Below, one piece after another: positions 10,270 to 19,806 of a stretch of 64,000 nucleotides of DNA; the stretch's first letter is position 1; every line of letters begins with the position of its first letter. A program made the translations under genes and the position numbers. Location of the stretch: NCBI GenBank assembly GCA_018806915.1, contig JAGKQI010000091.1, positions 1,364,001-1,428,000 of the forward strand, read 5' to 3'. The notes under the pieces were generated by a model. That model was given only the letters and a program-made list of their open reading frames with translations, had not been told where the DNA came from and searched no databases. The stretch is from Phytophthora colocasiae (lineage: Eukaryota; Oomycota; Peronosporomycetes; Peronosporales; Peronosporaceae).

Positions 10270-11280
10270 TTAACTTACTCTCAATTTTACGTCCAACTTC
10301 AAATGACCACCTCTTTTCGGTACCCAAAGCATCAACGATCCACCTCCTGTGCCTGGAAGACCAAACAAACCTGGACGCCACCGATCCAGGTACAGTGTTT
10401 TGCCCCCTAAAGCTGTAACATTGGATGTCCAAACAGCGGATCCTCCAGCCTTGACGTCCACTTCGCCAAGCTTGTCACCGCCGGAATGGATCACTACACT
10501 AACATCCTTCGTGTCTGTGCTCTTGAAGTTAATGACGACTGTGCCATCACCTTCTTTAGTCCAAATGCCAGAACTCCCTTTGAAAGCTTTACCAACGGTT
10601 GTCAACCCCAACGCATTATTGGCAGGACCGTCGTCAATATCGCCGATAAACTTCGTCGGTCCACAAATTGTCTGGAGGAACTCACCGATAACGTTGCCAA
10701 TGCCCTTGACATCCCACACACCGTAGAACGAAAGTGCTTTATCTGCAATTCTGTATGCGTAATGCTCAGCAGACAAGTACGTGCCATTATCACTCGTCCC
10801 GGACTTGATAAGGTCTTCCACAATCACTCCTAGTGTTGTTCGTAATGTATATCTAGTCTGATAAGCCTTGGTCTTGCCCGATTCAGCTATCAACTCCTCC
10901 ATACAATTATTCGTCGCAACCGGAATATCATTCAACACGAGACTGGACTTGCTAAAGTACACTCGAAGCTCATTTTCAGACATTTCCGGGTGTTTGTTTC
11001 GAAGAGATAACACAGTCATCCACGTGCGGTCGGCAATGCGCTTCATGTCGTAGCCACAAGTCGAATTCGACTTCATCGCCGACACAAGCGACGTGATTTC
11101 ATGACTTTTTAAGTCTTTAATGGACTCTCCCAGCAAAACTTTCGTCATGAAAAGCTTGAACGATGCCCAACTTGCGAGGATCGCTTCCTTGTCTGCGATC
11201 ACTTCCTTTAAGATAAGTTCCATAGTGTTTGTGGTTCTGTCCATGAATCGGATGGGGTCTACTTTGATGACTATACCCAT
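10270..11280 (-). CDS. Paralogue of the secreted family lacking its N-terminal half (copy 2)
   Basis: 336 residues starting MGIVIKVDPIRF, which aligns from about residue 220 of copy 1 (MGIVVKPNIRF) through to the very end, with most residues the same or similar. Signal peptide, Cys-rich segment and the first helices are absent. No in-frame continuation was found upstream: the sequence leaves homology at the codon before this Met and runs within about 60 bp into a tRNA-like module. The remaining frame has no stop or shift, so it is either a recently truncated pseudogene or a non-secreted shortened protein. The breakpoint at a Met codon makes an accidental 'start' likely. Confidence 0.7.
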   Translation of the reverse strand: MGIVIKVDPIRFMDRTTNTMELILKEVIADKEAILASWASFKLFMTKVLLGESIKDLKSHEITSLVSAMKSNSTCGYDMKRIADRTWMTVLSLRNKHPEMSENELRVYFSKSSLVLNDIPVATNNCMEELIAESGKTKAYQTRYTLRTTLGVIVEDLIKSGTSDNGTYLSAEHYAYRIADKALSFYGVWDVKGIGNVIGEFLQTICGPTKFIGDIDDGPANNALGLTTVGKAFKGSSGIWTKEGDGTVVINFKSTDTKDVSVVIHSGGDKLGEVDVKAGGSAVWTSNVTALGGKTLYLDRWRPGLFGLPGTGGGSLMLWVPKRGGHLKLDVKLRVS

Positions 11281-11341
11281 AACTCAGAATTCTTGGGCAA
11301 TGTACCGGTAGCTTCCTGTCATTTCTTATCATCTGGAAAGG

Positions 11342-11414
11342 AAGTCCCCGGAGGGACTCGAACGCCTGCCAAGTGCGTAGCTTTGTGGTACGTTGACCAG
11401 TGGACCACCAGGAG
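11342..11414 (-). other. tRNA-like / SINE-head-like module with pol III A and B boxes
   Basis: On the minus strand TGGTCCACTGG (11407-11397) fits the A-box pattern TRGYNNANNNG and CGTTCGAGTCC (within 11366-11353) fits the B box. The starts are about 41 bp apart, as in an intronless tRNA gene. A D-arm-like GTGGT/ACCAC pairing is present, but the acceptor and T stems do not pair, so it is not a working tRNA. Either a decayed tRNA or the head of a tRNA-derived SINE. Confidence 0.5.
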
Positions 11415-11646
11415 GCTAAGGGTGTAGTAACAAATGCATCGAGCATTGACGACAAGTAACAAGTAATAATCAATATGACGGTGGATAATCGGTTCTCTTG
11501 CTGTTGTCAACGGTAAAGCCGGGTTTCCAGCATTCTTCGACCGTAGGACACCTGAACATGCTTCCTAATATCAAAGAAAAAAAGCTGCATGTACCCACAA
11601 CGACGCATCTCGCCACTATGTACGTGTACCAGTTTCGACGTGGCCT

Positions 11647-12820
11647 TTACTTGAGAATGCTTTGGACGTAGGCAATTGTGTCCTGAAGGCTTCTCGGGTA
11701 TTTCGTTGGCTCTGCGTCAAAGTTCTGTTCCACAAACAAAAACATGTATGCTCATCAGAAGGAGAAAAAGATACTCCACTGGTGTTCAAAAAGCGTGTTA
11801 CCTCAATTTCGTCGATTTGTTCTGCGATGTCCTTGAGTGTGAGTTTATCTCCCGGGAACGCGACACCATGCGATCGCTGCCAGCGAGCTTGGGCCACCCA
11901 ACCTCCACCCACTTCGTAGACATTGCCAGTTCGGTTGCAGCTTTCATGGCACAAATAGCTAGTACAAAACGATTAGAATATTCACCAGAACATGAATGTA
12001 CAGAATGTCAAACGTACGCAACAAACGCCGCGACGCTCTCGGGCGTCAATTTGTCGTTCAGTTCCTTCTCCAGTAGTCCTTCTGTCATTTGCGACTTGGC
12101 CAGCGGCGCCACGACATTTGCCATGATGTTGCGCTTGGCGCCTTCTTTGCTCAAAGTGAATGTCAGTCCAGCAATACCCAACTTCATTGCCGAGTAGTTA
12201 GCCTGTCCGAAGTTTCCATATAACCCCGAAGCTGATGCAATATTGACAATCCGACCGAACTCTTGCTCCCTCATGACATCCCACGACGCCTTCGTCACTC
12301 TAACACCAATAAAATGATCAGAACATTCATAAAAAACATAATATCCAAGCATTATTACCTCATGGCTCCTTCCAAATGCACTTGGTAGACTTCATCCCAC
12401 TGCTGCTGCGTCATTTTAGCGAATGAACTGTCCCGGATAATGCCCGCATTGTTCACTAAGACATCCACTCGACCCCCTGCACACAACGTGAGATTTTTCA
12501 AAATCTTACAATAGTCATTTGTACTAGTAACTTACACTTTTCAAATGCAGCGTCCACAATTTTGTGTCCTTCCGTGACGCTGTCATAATTAGCCAGAGCT
12601 TTTCCCCCAAGACTCTTCACCACATTATCAGCTGCTGACGCTTGAGGGTCATTAACCAACACGTTGGCTCCGAGTTTACCCAGGTACTCGGCGTAGGCAC
12701 GACCCAAGCCATTCCCAGCACCTGTAACAATTGCAACTATATCGGATATTGCAATTTAATTAGATTTATACAGAGGACGGGGAGAAGAGAGAGGATCATA
12801 CCGCGTTGATCAAAGCGCAT
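11647..12820 (-). CDS. Short-chain dehydrogenase, peroxisomal MFE-2/HSD17B4 type
   Basis: Predicted (3R)-hydroxyacyl-CoA dehydrogenase of fatty-acid beta-oxidation. Six exons: 12820-12802, 12736-12536, 12476-12359, 12299-12018, 11958-11802, 11724-11647, giving 284 residues; all junctions are GT-AG and keep phase. Rossmann motif TGAGNGLGRA, NNAG, catalytic Ser in NIASASG and YSAMK (Tyr-xxx-Lys) are all present. The stretch SGLYGNFGQANYSA and the LCHES...YEVGGGW segment are hallmarks of the dehydrogenase unit of HSD17B4/MFE-2. Animal and fungal MFE-2 proteins continue into hydratase and SCP2 domains; here the gene stops after one dehydrogenase unit. The C terminus (SILK) is not a classic PTS1, so peroxisomal location is unproven. 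It shares a 221-bp divergent promoter region with ATP23. Confidence 0.9.
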
Positions 12821-13041
12821 CGCTGTAGAATGGAAAGTGATGTGCTTGAAGTTTACAAGACTGTTATGTTATAAATGACATAAATTATATAAGTTCTTTA
12901 AAAAACTTTATGCGAGATACGAATGAGTCTGTAGTGTTGGCCATTAAATATGTGGTACACGTCATATTGAAGTGGTGCACATAGCTCAAAAGTGAATGTC
13001 TTTTGGGACTCTTTTAATCCGGACAACCGGATCTGGTGAAG
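12821..13041. promoter_or_regulatory. Divergent promoter region (SDR / ATP23)
   Basis: 221 bp separate the two start codons, which point away from each other. AT-rich on the SDR side. No motif was pinned down. Confidence 0.4.
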
Positions 13042-13971
13042 ATGGAGCTGTACGAGTGCGAGGACGCAGTGCAGGTGGCGCTGCAGCAGCGACGGCCGCA
13101 GCACATCGTGGCCATCATCAACAAGGTAAGAGAGCGATGGTCTCTCATACTTGATAATCCTATCTAACGGACACTATGTACTACTTTACACTTGTAGTTC
13201 CTGGCGCAACAACATTCCGACGGTAAAAGTACTGTCCCCGCCATCGACTTTGTGTGTCTAGAATGTCGTGACGACGGTACGCTACATAAAAACAATGAGT
13301 ATCAAGTTAGAGAAGTCATAGTGTATTGTCTCGCTAATCTTATATGTGTCAATGCTGTAGGCCCCGAGGGCAACGCTCGCGCCTTCTTCTCAGCGCCACC
13401 ACCCACCGTCGTCTTCTGTGCCAACCGGCTCCATTCTACACGTGAGGTGGAGGAAACGATGGTGCACGAGCTCATTCACGCTTATGATGTACGATGGACC
13501 ATTTTGTTTTGACAAGTTGAAGTTGAACTTGTCATTCCTGACAAATCCTGTAATTGCAGTTTACGGTGCGCAAGATGGACATCACCAAGTCGGACATCTT
13601 GGCCTGCAGGTGGACATTTTAGTAATGGACAATCTCTTAACTGTAGTGTTAATACTTTTTGCTCTGATACAGTGAGATCCGGTCGGCGCGAGAGTCCGAG
13701 TGTTACCAGAAGGCGAAGCTGTTGGAGACAGTGTTGCCGGACGTTGAATTCTTCCAGAAAAGCGCGCGCTGGCTTAATGCACGATGCGTTCGTGAACACG
13801 CTGTTCGATCGACAAGTGTAAGTTTTGTTTCTTGTGGTGAAACTTTCGAGTTATGTTACTCACTCTTGCGGTTTTCTTCAACAGTCCATGTTTCCTGCGG
13901 AAGCGAGGGAAGAAGTTGACAAGATGTTTGATCAGTGCTATACCGACCACAGTCCTTTTACGAGTAAGTGA
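13042..13971 (+). CDS. ATP23: Mitochondrial inner-membrane protease/chaperone ATP23 (peptidase M76)
   Basis: Zn-protease of the intermembrane space that in yeast matures and assembles Atp6 of ATP synthase. Exons 13042-13125, 13198-13276, 13361-13488, 13560-13609, 13673-13817, 13885-13971; about 190 residues. Seen: ETMVHELIHAYD with the HExxH site at the end of exon 3, followed by the family's Cys-rich context LACSEIRSARESEC, CVREHA and the terminal CYTDHSPF, matching the ATP23/XRCC6BP1 layout. The final codons ACG AGT AAG TGA contain a perfect GTAAGT donor (13964), so translation may end here or splice on to a short further exon; animal homologues carry about 25 more residues. No signal peptide, as usual for the family. 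Confidence 0.9.
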
Positions 13972-14107
13972 TCCTCGTTGCGTTCTTTAAGTGCTATACG
14001 ATGGAAAATAGAGGACGATAAGTTTTATGACCGACGTGAATTAAAGTCGCGACGGTTAGTTTACGTCTCTTGGCAGTCGCTTGTTTCAAAGAGATCAATT
14101 CACAGCG

Positions 14108-14711
14108 ATGTCGAGGGGAACAAGTACGATACCGACTGAAATCAACACCAAGGACCCGAAGGTGCGTGCGGAGTTGTACACGGCTTCACACGGTATCAAG
14201 GAGCTCTTCGAGGGTCTCGGCACACTTCTGCTTTACCATCGACCGGCCAACCCTCGCGAATTTCTCATTCAGCAACTTGGTGAAATGAGGAAAGCAAAGC
14301 AAGAACAGAGTCACGTACGGATACGGATTGTCGTCAGCTCTACAACATCTTACGGAGATTTTCCTATTTGACTATAGATACCGTTCTTTGAAGAACAAGA
14401 TCTCAAGGCGATGTTTGCTGCGTTCGACATTAAGGAACAAGGTTTCATCACTACAGAACAATATGATCGAGGTATGGCATGTTCTACAGTCGATTGCTTG
14501 GCAATTTCTTACTGGCCTCGACTTTTTAGCACTGCAAAACCTTGGAATCGAAAAACCAACGCTTCGCCTGCCCGAGTCTGTTTCAGCTATCAACCAAGCT
14601 CTATTCATCCGCAGCGTGTAAGTGTACATTTGCCTTACATAGAATCCATATTGAGTGTTCACATCATGCAGGACTCAAGAGATCAAGAACGCATCCACTT
14701 CATTCATGTGA
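14108..14711 (+). CDS. EFCAB10-like protein (RIIa/DPY-30-like N terminus plus EF-hand region)
   Basis: Exons 14108-14314, 14378-14471, 14530-14617, 14672-14711; about 142 residues. The N terminus contains an alpha-helical docking-type segment (IKELFEGLGTLLLYHRPANPREFLIQQLGEM) matching the RIIa-like motif of EFCAB10. A degenerate EF-hand region follows (DLKAMFAAFDIKEQGFITTEQYDRALQNLGI); its loop has D and E at some calcium positions but is atypical, so calcium binding is doubtful. EFCAB10 is associated with cilia in animals, so a flagellar role is inferred. Exons 1-3 are secure; the last short exon and the stop at 14709-14711 are the weakest part. The gene converges with the LRR gene, 52 bp away. 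Confidence 0.72.
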
Positions 14712-14763
14712 AATGCTTACTAACACGAACGATCATTCTCATTTACAACTTTGTTTTCTGCTT

Positions 14764-16212
14764 CTAAAACTCAAGGTAAGGAGGACACGGACAGAATGAT
14801 CGAGTAAGTGCTCCATGTGCATCATTTCGACGCATATCCAGCAGTTCAAGCTTTGGACAAAAGCGTTTGAAATTAGGAGCGGTGAACACGTTCCATAGTG
14901 CTTGAACACCGTCGTTACGTATCCTGTTCTGCTGTATATCAATCCGTCGCAACGCAAACAGTGTACCTTTAAAGAACGCGTGTGCAAGTGCACGGGCTCC
15001 TTCATCGCCCAGCAAATTCCCTCTCAGTCCGATGTCAAGCAACTCAGGCAGTGCACCCTTTTCAAGAGTGATCAGTAGCGTCATAAACGCCTTGCTGTCG
15101 ATGTTGTTGCAGCGTAAATCGAGCTCCTGAAGCTGGGCACAAGCCCCGCGAGTGAAACAGTCTGCCAACGCAGCTATTCCCGAGAACTTGACCAAATTCC
15201 ACCCCAGGTGAATGCTCCTGACTCGTGGACACGCACCCGTTAGCAGCGATCGCGCTAGCTCCTTCGCTCCTCGATCCCCGATCTTTTCACCTCGAAGCTC
15301 TTCAACATGTTTACATCGCTTCAAGTTGAGTGTGAAGAATTGGCGCTTTGCGGATTGCGTTGGAATCGAAGTTATTGATGTGGATCGAGCTTGAGATGGA
15401 CGGGCATCAGCATCGTTCGTGAGTGTGGAGTTATTAACACGAAGATACAACACAGTTCCGTTCTCGTCCTGCTCCTCTGGAGGTGGAGCTGCCGGTGTGT
15501 TAATAGCTGGGAGTGTTCCGTATCGCCTTCCCATTTCTTTGGATGTGTCGATACATTGCTGTAAATTGTTCAGCGTAGCTTGTCTTTCGTCTTCATCACG
15601 CTGTTCCGCTTGTGCAATCTTCTCCATAGTTTCACGAAGTTGAGCTGCACGCTTCGCAGCCTCGATAGAAGCGAGCTTCTGCTTCTCGATTGAACGGTTT
15701 TCGATCGAGAATTGCGTTAAAAGAGCAGTACGCTTCTCGCTTTTGACGATTGCTAGGCTGTAGTCTTCGAGAAGAGCGCGAAACTCGAGTTCCTTTTGCT
15801 TCGTGAATTGACGTTGAGACTTCCGTTTAACCTTACGCTCACGCCGAGCTGCTTTCTCTTGTGCTATTTCCTCCTGACGCTTTCGTTCTTGCTCAGCTGC
15901 TGCTAAACCTGCAGCGTTGTCTGCATTCCATTGAGCTGTTGCTTTCCACTCTAGAGCAGGGTGACGTCGCTTAGCTAACATTTGCTGCTGCTTGGCTTTT
16001 AACGCGGTTGATATGCGTTGTAAAGGACCCAGCACAGGTTCATCACTATCTTCCTCGCTTGAATCATCGCTTTCATAGTCATCGGAGTCGGAGTCATCAC
16101 TATCATACGAAGAAGACACTTCGGATCCTGTAAGTTGGGGAATTTCATCGGCCGAGGGTTGAGCCGAGCTGGATATACTCAACCCCGTCGTGGTTCTCAC
16201 TTGGGTAGACAT
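14764..16212 (-). CDS. Acidic coiled-coil protein with C-terminal RNI-type leucine-rich repeats
   Basis: 482 residues, single exon. Domains in order: Ser/Thr-rich start; strongly acidic Asp/Ser/Glu tract at about 33-60; Lys/Arg/Glu/Gln-rich coiled coil at about 75-225 (ERKRQEEIAQEKAARRERK); linker; four to five ribonuclease-inhibitor-like LRR units at about 300-470 (consensus L..LDLR.N.I...G...LA..F..G). No signal peptide, membrane segment or nucleotide-binding domain, so it is not an NLR. Protein-protein scaffold role is inferred. The last 15 codons (after MRRNDAH) leave the LRR pattern and may be read-through past an unrecognised short intron. Confidence 0.8.
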   Translation of the reverse strand: MSTQVRTTTGLSISSSAQPSADEIPQLTGSEVSSSYDSDDSDSDDYESDDSSEEDSDEPVLGPLQRISTALKAKQQQMLAKRRHPALEWKATAQWNADNAAGLAAAEQERKRQEEIAQEKAARRERKVKRKSQRQFTKQKELEFRALLEDYSLAIVKSEKRTALLTQFSIENRSIEKQKLASIEAAKRAAQLRETMEKIAQAEQRDEDERQATLNNLQQCIDTSKEMGRRYGTLPAINTPAAPPPEEQDENGTVLYLRVNNSTLTNDADARPSQARSTSITSIPTQSAKRQFFTLNLKRCKHVEELRGEKIGDRGAKELARSLLTGACPRVRSIHLGWNLVKFSGIAALADCFTRGACAQLQELDLRCNNIDSKAFMTLLITLEKGALPELLDIGLRGNLLGDEGARALAHAFFKGTLFALRRIDIQQNRIRNDGVQALWNVFTAPNFKRFCPKLELLDMRRNDAHGALTRSFCPCPPYLEF

Positions 16213-16549
16213 ATTAGCAGCTTGGCAGGAAAAGAAGGAGCCCTAGCATCTCGAAATCAAATGAAATCACCCGTCAAGTTGTAAATAGCCCTTCCCGACT
16301 TGGAAGTGCGATGCTGTTCTTGACCAAATTGAAGCTTGTTGACACCACTTAGTCCCATGTACATCGAAAGCACAGTGTGAAGCCTCCATCTCACACGATC
16401 GCGTTGCATTGGTGGTGTATTATTAGGAACTTGCAGTCGGTTTTTGAGGTGCTGGTTTGACTGGACTGCGAAGGCGAGACTCTCGCTTCATTTACAAAAT
16501 CTCCTTATAACACTCACTCGTTCATTTCCAAGACAAGACAACAGCCACG
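16213..16549. promoter_or_regulatory. Divergent intergenic region with Inr-like element
   Basis: 337 bp between two divergent genes. TTCATTTCCAAGAC at 16521-16534 lies just before the ATG at 16550 and resembles the oomycete initiator. Otherwise unremarkable. Confidence 0.4.
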
Positions 16550-17122
16550 ATGGTGCACGAGCGCATCCCAATGGTCGTCCGTGTGCTGACAATTTTCCTG
16601 GCGTTGATCGCTGCTGGAACAGCGGGCTCCGGTGGAATCAAGAGCTGTAATTACGGCCAGTCGATGTTCCGGTCCGGTACACAGGTCTATTTTCTCATGA
16701 CCATCGGAGCGCTCGTGATCATTACGTTCGCAATACGCGTGCTGGTCTTTGACGTGCGCAAGCTCCGTCTCCCGAGTCCCCGTGCGCTCGTCATCTTCGA
16801 CTCCGTGTGGCTCATGTTCTCGTTCGCCTGTGCTGTGGCTGTAGCTGCTGCACCTGTCGGCACGTCCGTGTGCTCCGGTGTGGATAAGGACATTCAGACT
16901 TTATTGGAAGAAGTGTGCGAGTTCAAGTGCTCGAACATCGTCACTGCAGTCGTGACCATGTTCCTAGTCTCCGTCTGCATCATGTTCGACATGCTCTTCA
17001 CTACTGGAGCCATCCCCGTCGGTAACAACGACAAACCAGCCGAAGATTTCACATTCGGTGAGACTTTAGGCTCCCCACGCAGCCTTAAAGCCGCTGCTAA
17101 CCGAGGTGCCGCCGAGGTTTAA
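16550..17122 (+). CDS. Four-helix membrane protein (MARVEL-like topology)
   Basis: 190 residues, single exon. Four hydrophobic segments at roughly residues 8-28, 46-67, 79-103 and 128-150. Conserved-looking Cys pairs sit in the loop before helix 4 (VCSGVDKD... VCEFKCSN), and the short C-terminal tail is hydrophilic. The topology and the N-terminal basic residues fit the MARVEL/tetraspan superfamily, but no signature sequence is decisive. A vesicle-trafficking or membrane-organisation role is only inferred. Confidence 0.72.
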   Translation: MVHERIPMVVRVLTIFLALIAAGTAGSGGIKSCNYGQSMFRSGTQVYFLMTIGALVIITFAIRVLVFDVRKLRLPSPRALVIFDSVWLMFSFACAVAVAAAPVGTSVCSGVDKDIQTLLEEVCEFKCSNIVTAVVTMFLVSVCIMFDMLFTTGAIPVGNNDKPAEDFTFGETLGSPRSLKAAANRGAAEV

Positions 17123-17341
17123 CCCCTTGCTAAAGTACCATTTGGGTCAATAGAACCACTTCAACTTGCCTTTTTGCAACGTCTTTTTTTTTTTAGTCCT
17201 GCAAAAAAATTGATCTGACTCAAATTTTTAATTTGATTTCAGTATAGGATCAATTTTTAGTCCATCTGTCCTTTTCGCTTGGTGGTGACGTCCTCAGTCT
17301 TCGAATCACCCGCCAGCTCACACTCCCCTCCAGTAGCTAAA

Positions 17342-19497
17342 ATGGTACGTTTTGTATTCCTAATAAGGAGTCCCTACACCCTTTTTAACGCTTATATCTG
17401 TCCCAGGCGGAGCCGCCCATGCGTGAGGACTTCCCGCCGTATCCGGACCAGCGCTTCGGCCGTCGTGATAGTCGCGACAACTACGACATGAGGTTCCGCG
17501 GCCCGCGCGGCCGTAGCCGAAGTCGCAGCCCGCGTCGAGCCCGCGGGCCGGAATGGGACGCCAACCCGCGCTTCGACGACGGGCCACGTCGTGACGCACG
17601 CGCGTCCTCGTTGCCCGAACCCTTGGTCTCTTATAAAGTGTGGATGATGCGGCAGACGGATGAGGCGTCCCCTGAAGTGTATCAACAGCGTTACGAGGAG
17701 TACAAGAAGAAGCACGTGCAGCATGTGTTACGCGCCTTCTTTGAGCTGCACAAGCGTGAAGAATGGCTACAGGAACGTTACTCGCCGGCACTTCGACACC
17801 GCGTGGAGAAGAGTAAAACCACGCAACAGATCAATGAAGCCAAGCAATTCGGAGAGCGTGTGCGAGCAGGTACAGCCAAGATCTGTCTGGATGAACAGCC
17901 TCCAGTGGAAAATGGAGAGAACCCATTGGGTGAAGACTTTGCTAATGATCTGGAGAATAGCGCGCGTGTACTGTATGTACGTCGTGTGCCTTGTGCGTGT
18001 CCTGTTGGGACACTTAGTGAAACCATTAAGAAGGCAGGAGGACCTTTCGTGCACTTGTACCTGTCGGACCCGGTGAAGAAGAGTGCGTTCGACTTTGACC
18101 GCTCCGCGTACATCATCTACGACAGTGCGGCTGCTGCTAGTGACGCTATGCCTAAGATCCATAATACGTTCGTCGAAGACGGGAACCAGTTCCCACCTTT
18201 CCGTCTCCAGGTGTCTCCTCATCGCGCACGTGCGCCATTGAAGACGCCGTCGTATTTGTCGGTACCAGAACGTCTGACAGCGGATTACAACCAGGCACTG
18301 GCACTCGCGAAGGCGCTGGACGCGCGTCTATTCCATGGAGGCGAAGACAAGCTGGCTCGCTTTGGTATTGACGCACTGTTGGTGTCTGAAGAGGTGGCAC
18401 AGAACTACTCGACCGACAAGCAGAAGCTGGACGTTGTTGTAGCATACTTGCGCCGTGTGCACCACTATATTTATTATGCGGGTGTGCAGTGCCTCGACAT
18501 GGGTGACATCATGCACGCTCACCCGGCGCTCTTCTGCCGCCCACCACCTTCGGCTCGTGATATTGAGGAAGAAAAGGCTCGACAGGAAGCGGCCGCTGCT
18601 AAACCGGAGGAGGATGCCCCGACGGAAGAAAACAAGGACGACGCTGCGAATACAGAGGCAGGGGAGAAAGAACCAGCAGCAGCAGTAACGTCTGGAGAGA
18701 CGGCAAAAGCTATCGGCGGATGGGCGGCTGCACTGGATGAAAAGGTTCAGGCATATCTGAAGGAGCTCGAGCCTGAAGTAGTCGCCGCCAAGCGTGCGAA
18801 GGACCGCGCTATTGTTGACGAGATCGAAGCTCGTGAGGAGGCAGCGCTGGAAAGCACGTACTCGAACTACGGCGAGAAGGCCAGCGATGACGGTAAACAT
18901 CGCTGCCGATTGTGCACAAAGTTGTTCAAGGCAATGGATTTCGTCAAGAAGCACATCCGCAACAAGCACCCGGAGCTCGTAGTGGACAAGATTGCTGAAG
19001 TCGGCGAGAGCTACATGTGGGAGCAGTACCGTGAAGATGAACAGCACCCTATGCCTCCTCTCGAGACAAGCAACAGCATGCCTGGTGGTGCTGTGCTTGG
19101 TGGCCGTGCAGGAGGATCTAACGGCGGCCGCAATGGCGGTGGCTACCGTGGACGACCTGAGAGAGATTTTAACGGAGGTGGCCGAGGCTTCTACCGTGAT
19201 GATGGCTACCGTGGTCGAGGTCCTCCCATGCGTGATGACCGCATGCGAAGAGGTTCCTTTGATCGTCCGCCACGCTCACCCCCTCGGTACAACGGCGGCG
19301 GCGGTGGTTACGGTCGTTCGCCTTCGCGTGGGCCTCCGTCTGGCCCACCTCGTATTCCAGACAGTGAGCTTCCTGTGGATCCTCGCCAGGTGTCGACCTC
19401 GTACCGTGATCTGGACAACCTGCAAGATACAAAGGTGGAACTGAGCTTCGATGCTCTTGACAGCTTGCCACCTCCCAAGAAGAAAACCAAGGTGTGA
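17342..19497 (+). CDS. ARS2: ARS2/SERRATE RNA-processing zinc-finger protein
   Basis: Nuclear adaptor that links cap-binding complex to RNA processing and decay. Exon 1 is only the ATG (17342-17344); a GTACGT...CAG intron (17345-17406) follows; exon 2 (17407-19497) continues AEPPMRED in frame, about 697 residues in all. Seen: N-terminal RS/RG-rich region; SERRATE/Ars2 N domain around KVWMMRQTDEASPEVYQQRY; RRM-like region (LYVRRVP...SAYIIYDSA); acidic/Ala-rich linker; a C2H2 finger HRCRLCTKLFKAMDFVKKHI with HPE; then the Gly/Arg-rich tail with FDRPPRSPPR and a terminal basic cluster PPKKKTKV that looks like a nuclear localisation signal. Domain order is that of ARS2. An internal start at 17419 would lose only five residues. 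Confidence 0.92.
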
Positions 19498-19806
19498 TGT
19501 GATTGTGCTGTTCCAGTGAGTCCAGGAGGCAGAATACGTGTCCAGCTGTCAACGAAACCACAGCTCACCAAATTGCTGTAACAAGGGGCATACGACAGAA
19601 AACCAACTACCGTCGAAAGTGGCGACCAAATCAGGCAGCATACAAGATCTGTTGACCAGCAGGCGACCGTAGTGAGAGCGACGAGGAGGCCAATTCTGCC
19701 GGCGCTGACTACGGAGGTAAGCTACTGCGATTTTGCATTTTGAAAAAGCTTTGCTGTATGTGAGATCAATAAAAACGAAAAACAAACTGCTCACGAATGA
19801 CCGATG
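19498..19806. other. Convergent 3' UTR spacer
   Basis: 309 bp between the stops of ARS2 (+) and the SAC3 gene (-). Only short unsupported frames. A GATCAATAAAAAC stretch near 19765 may serve as a polyadenylation signal for ARS2. Confidence 0.45.

Noticed and set aside
11342..11414. Functional tRNA gene
   Set aside because: A and B boxes are good but the acceptor and T stems do not pair and no clear anticodon arm forms.
18328..19047. 239-codon minus-strand frame
   Set aside because: Antisense to ARS2 coding exon, which has clear domains.
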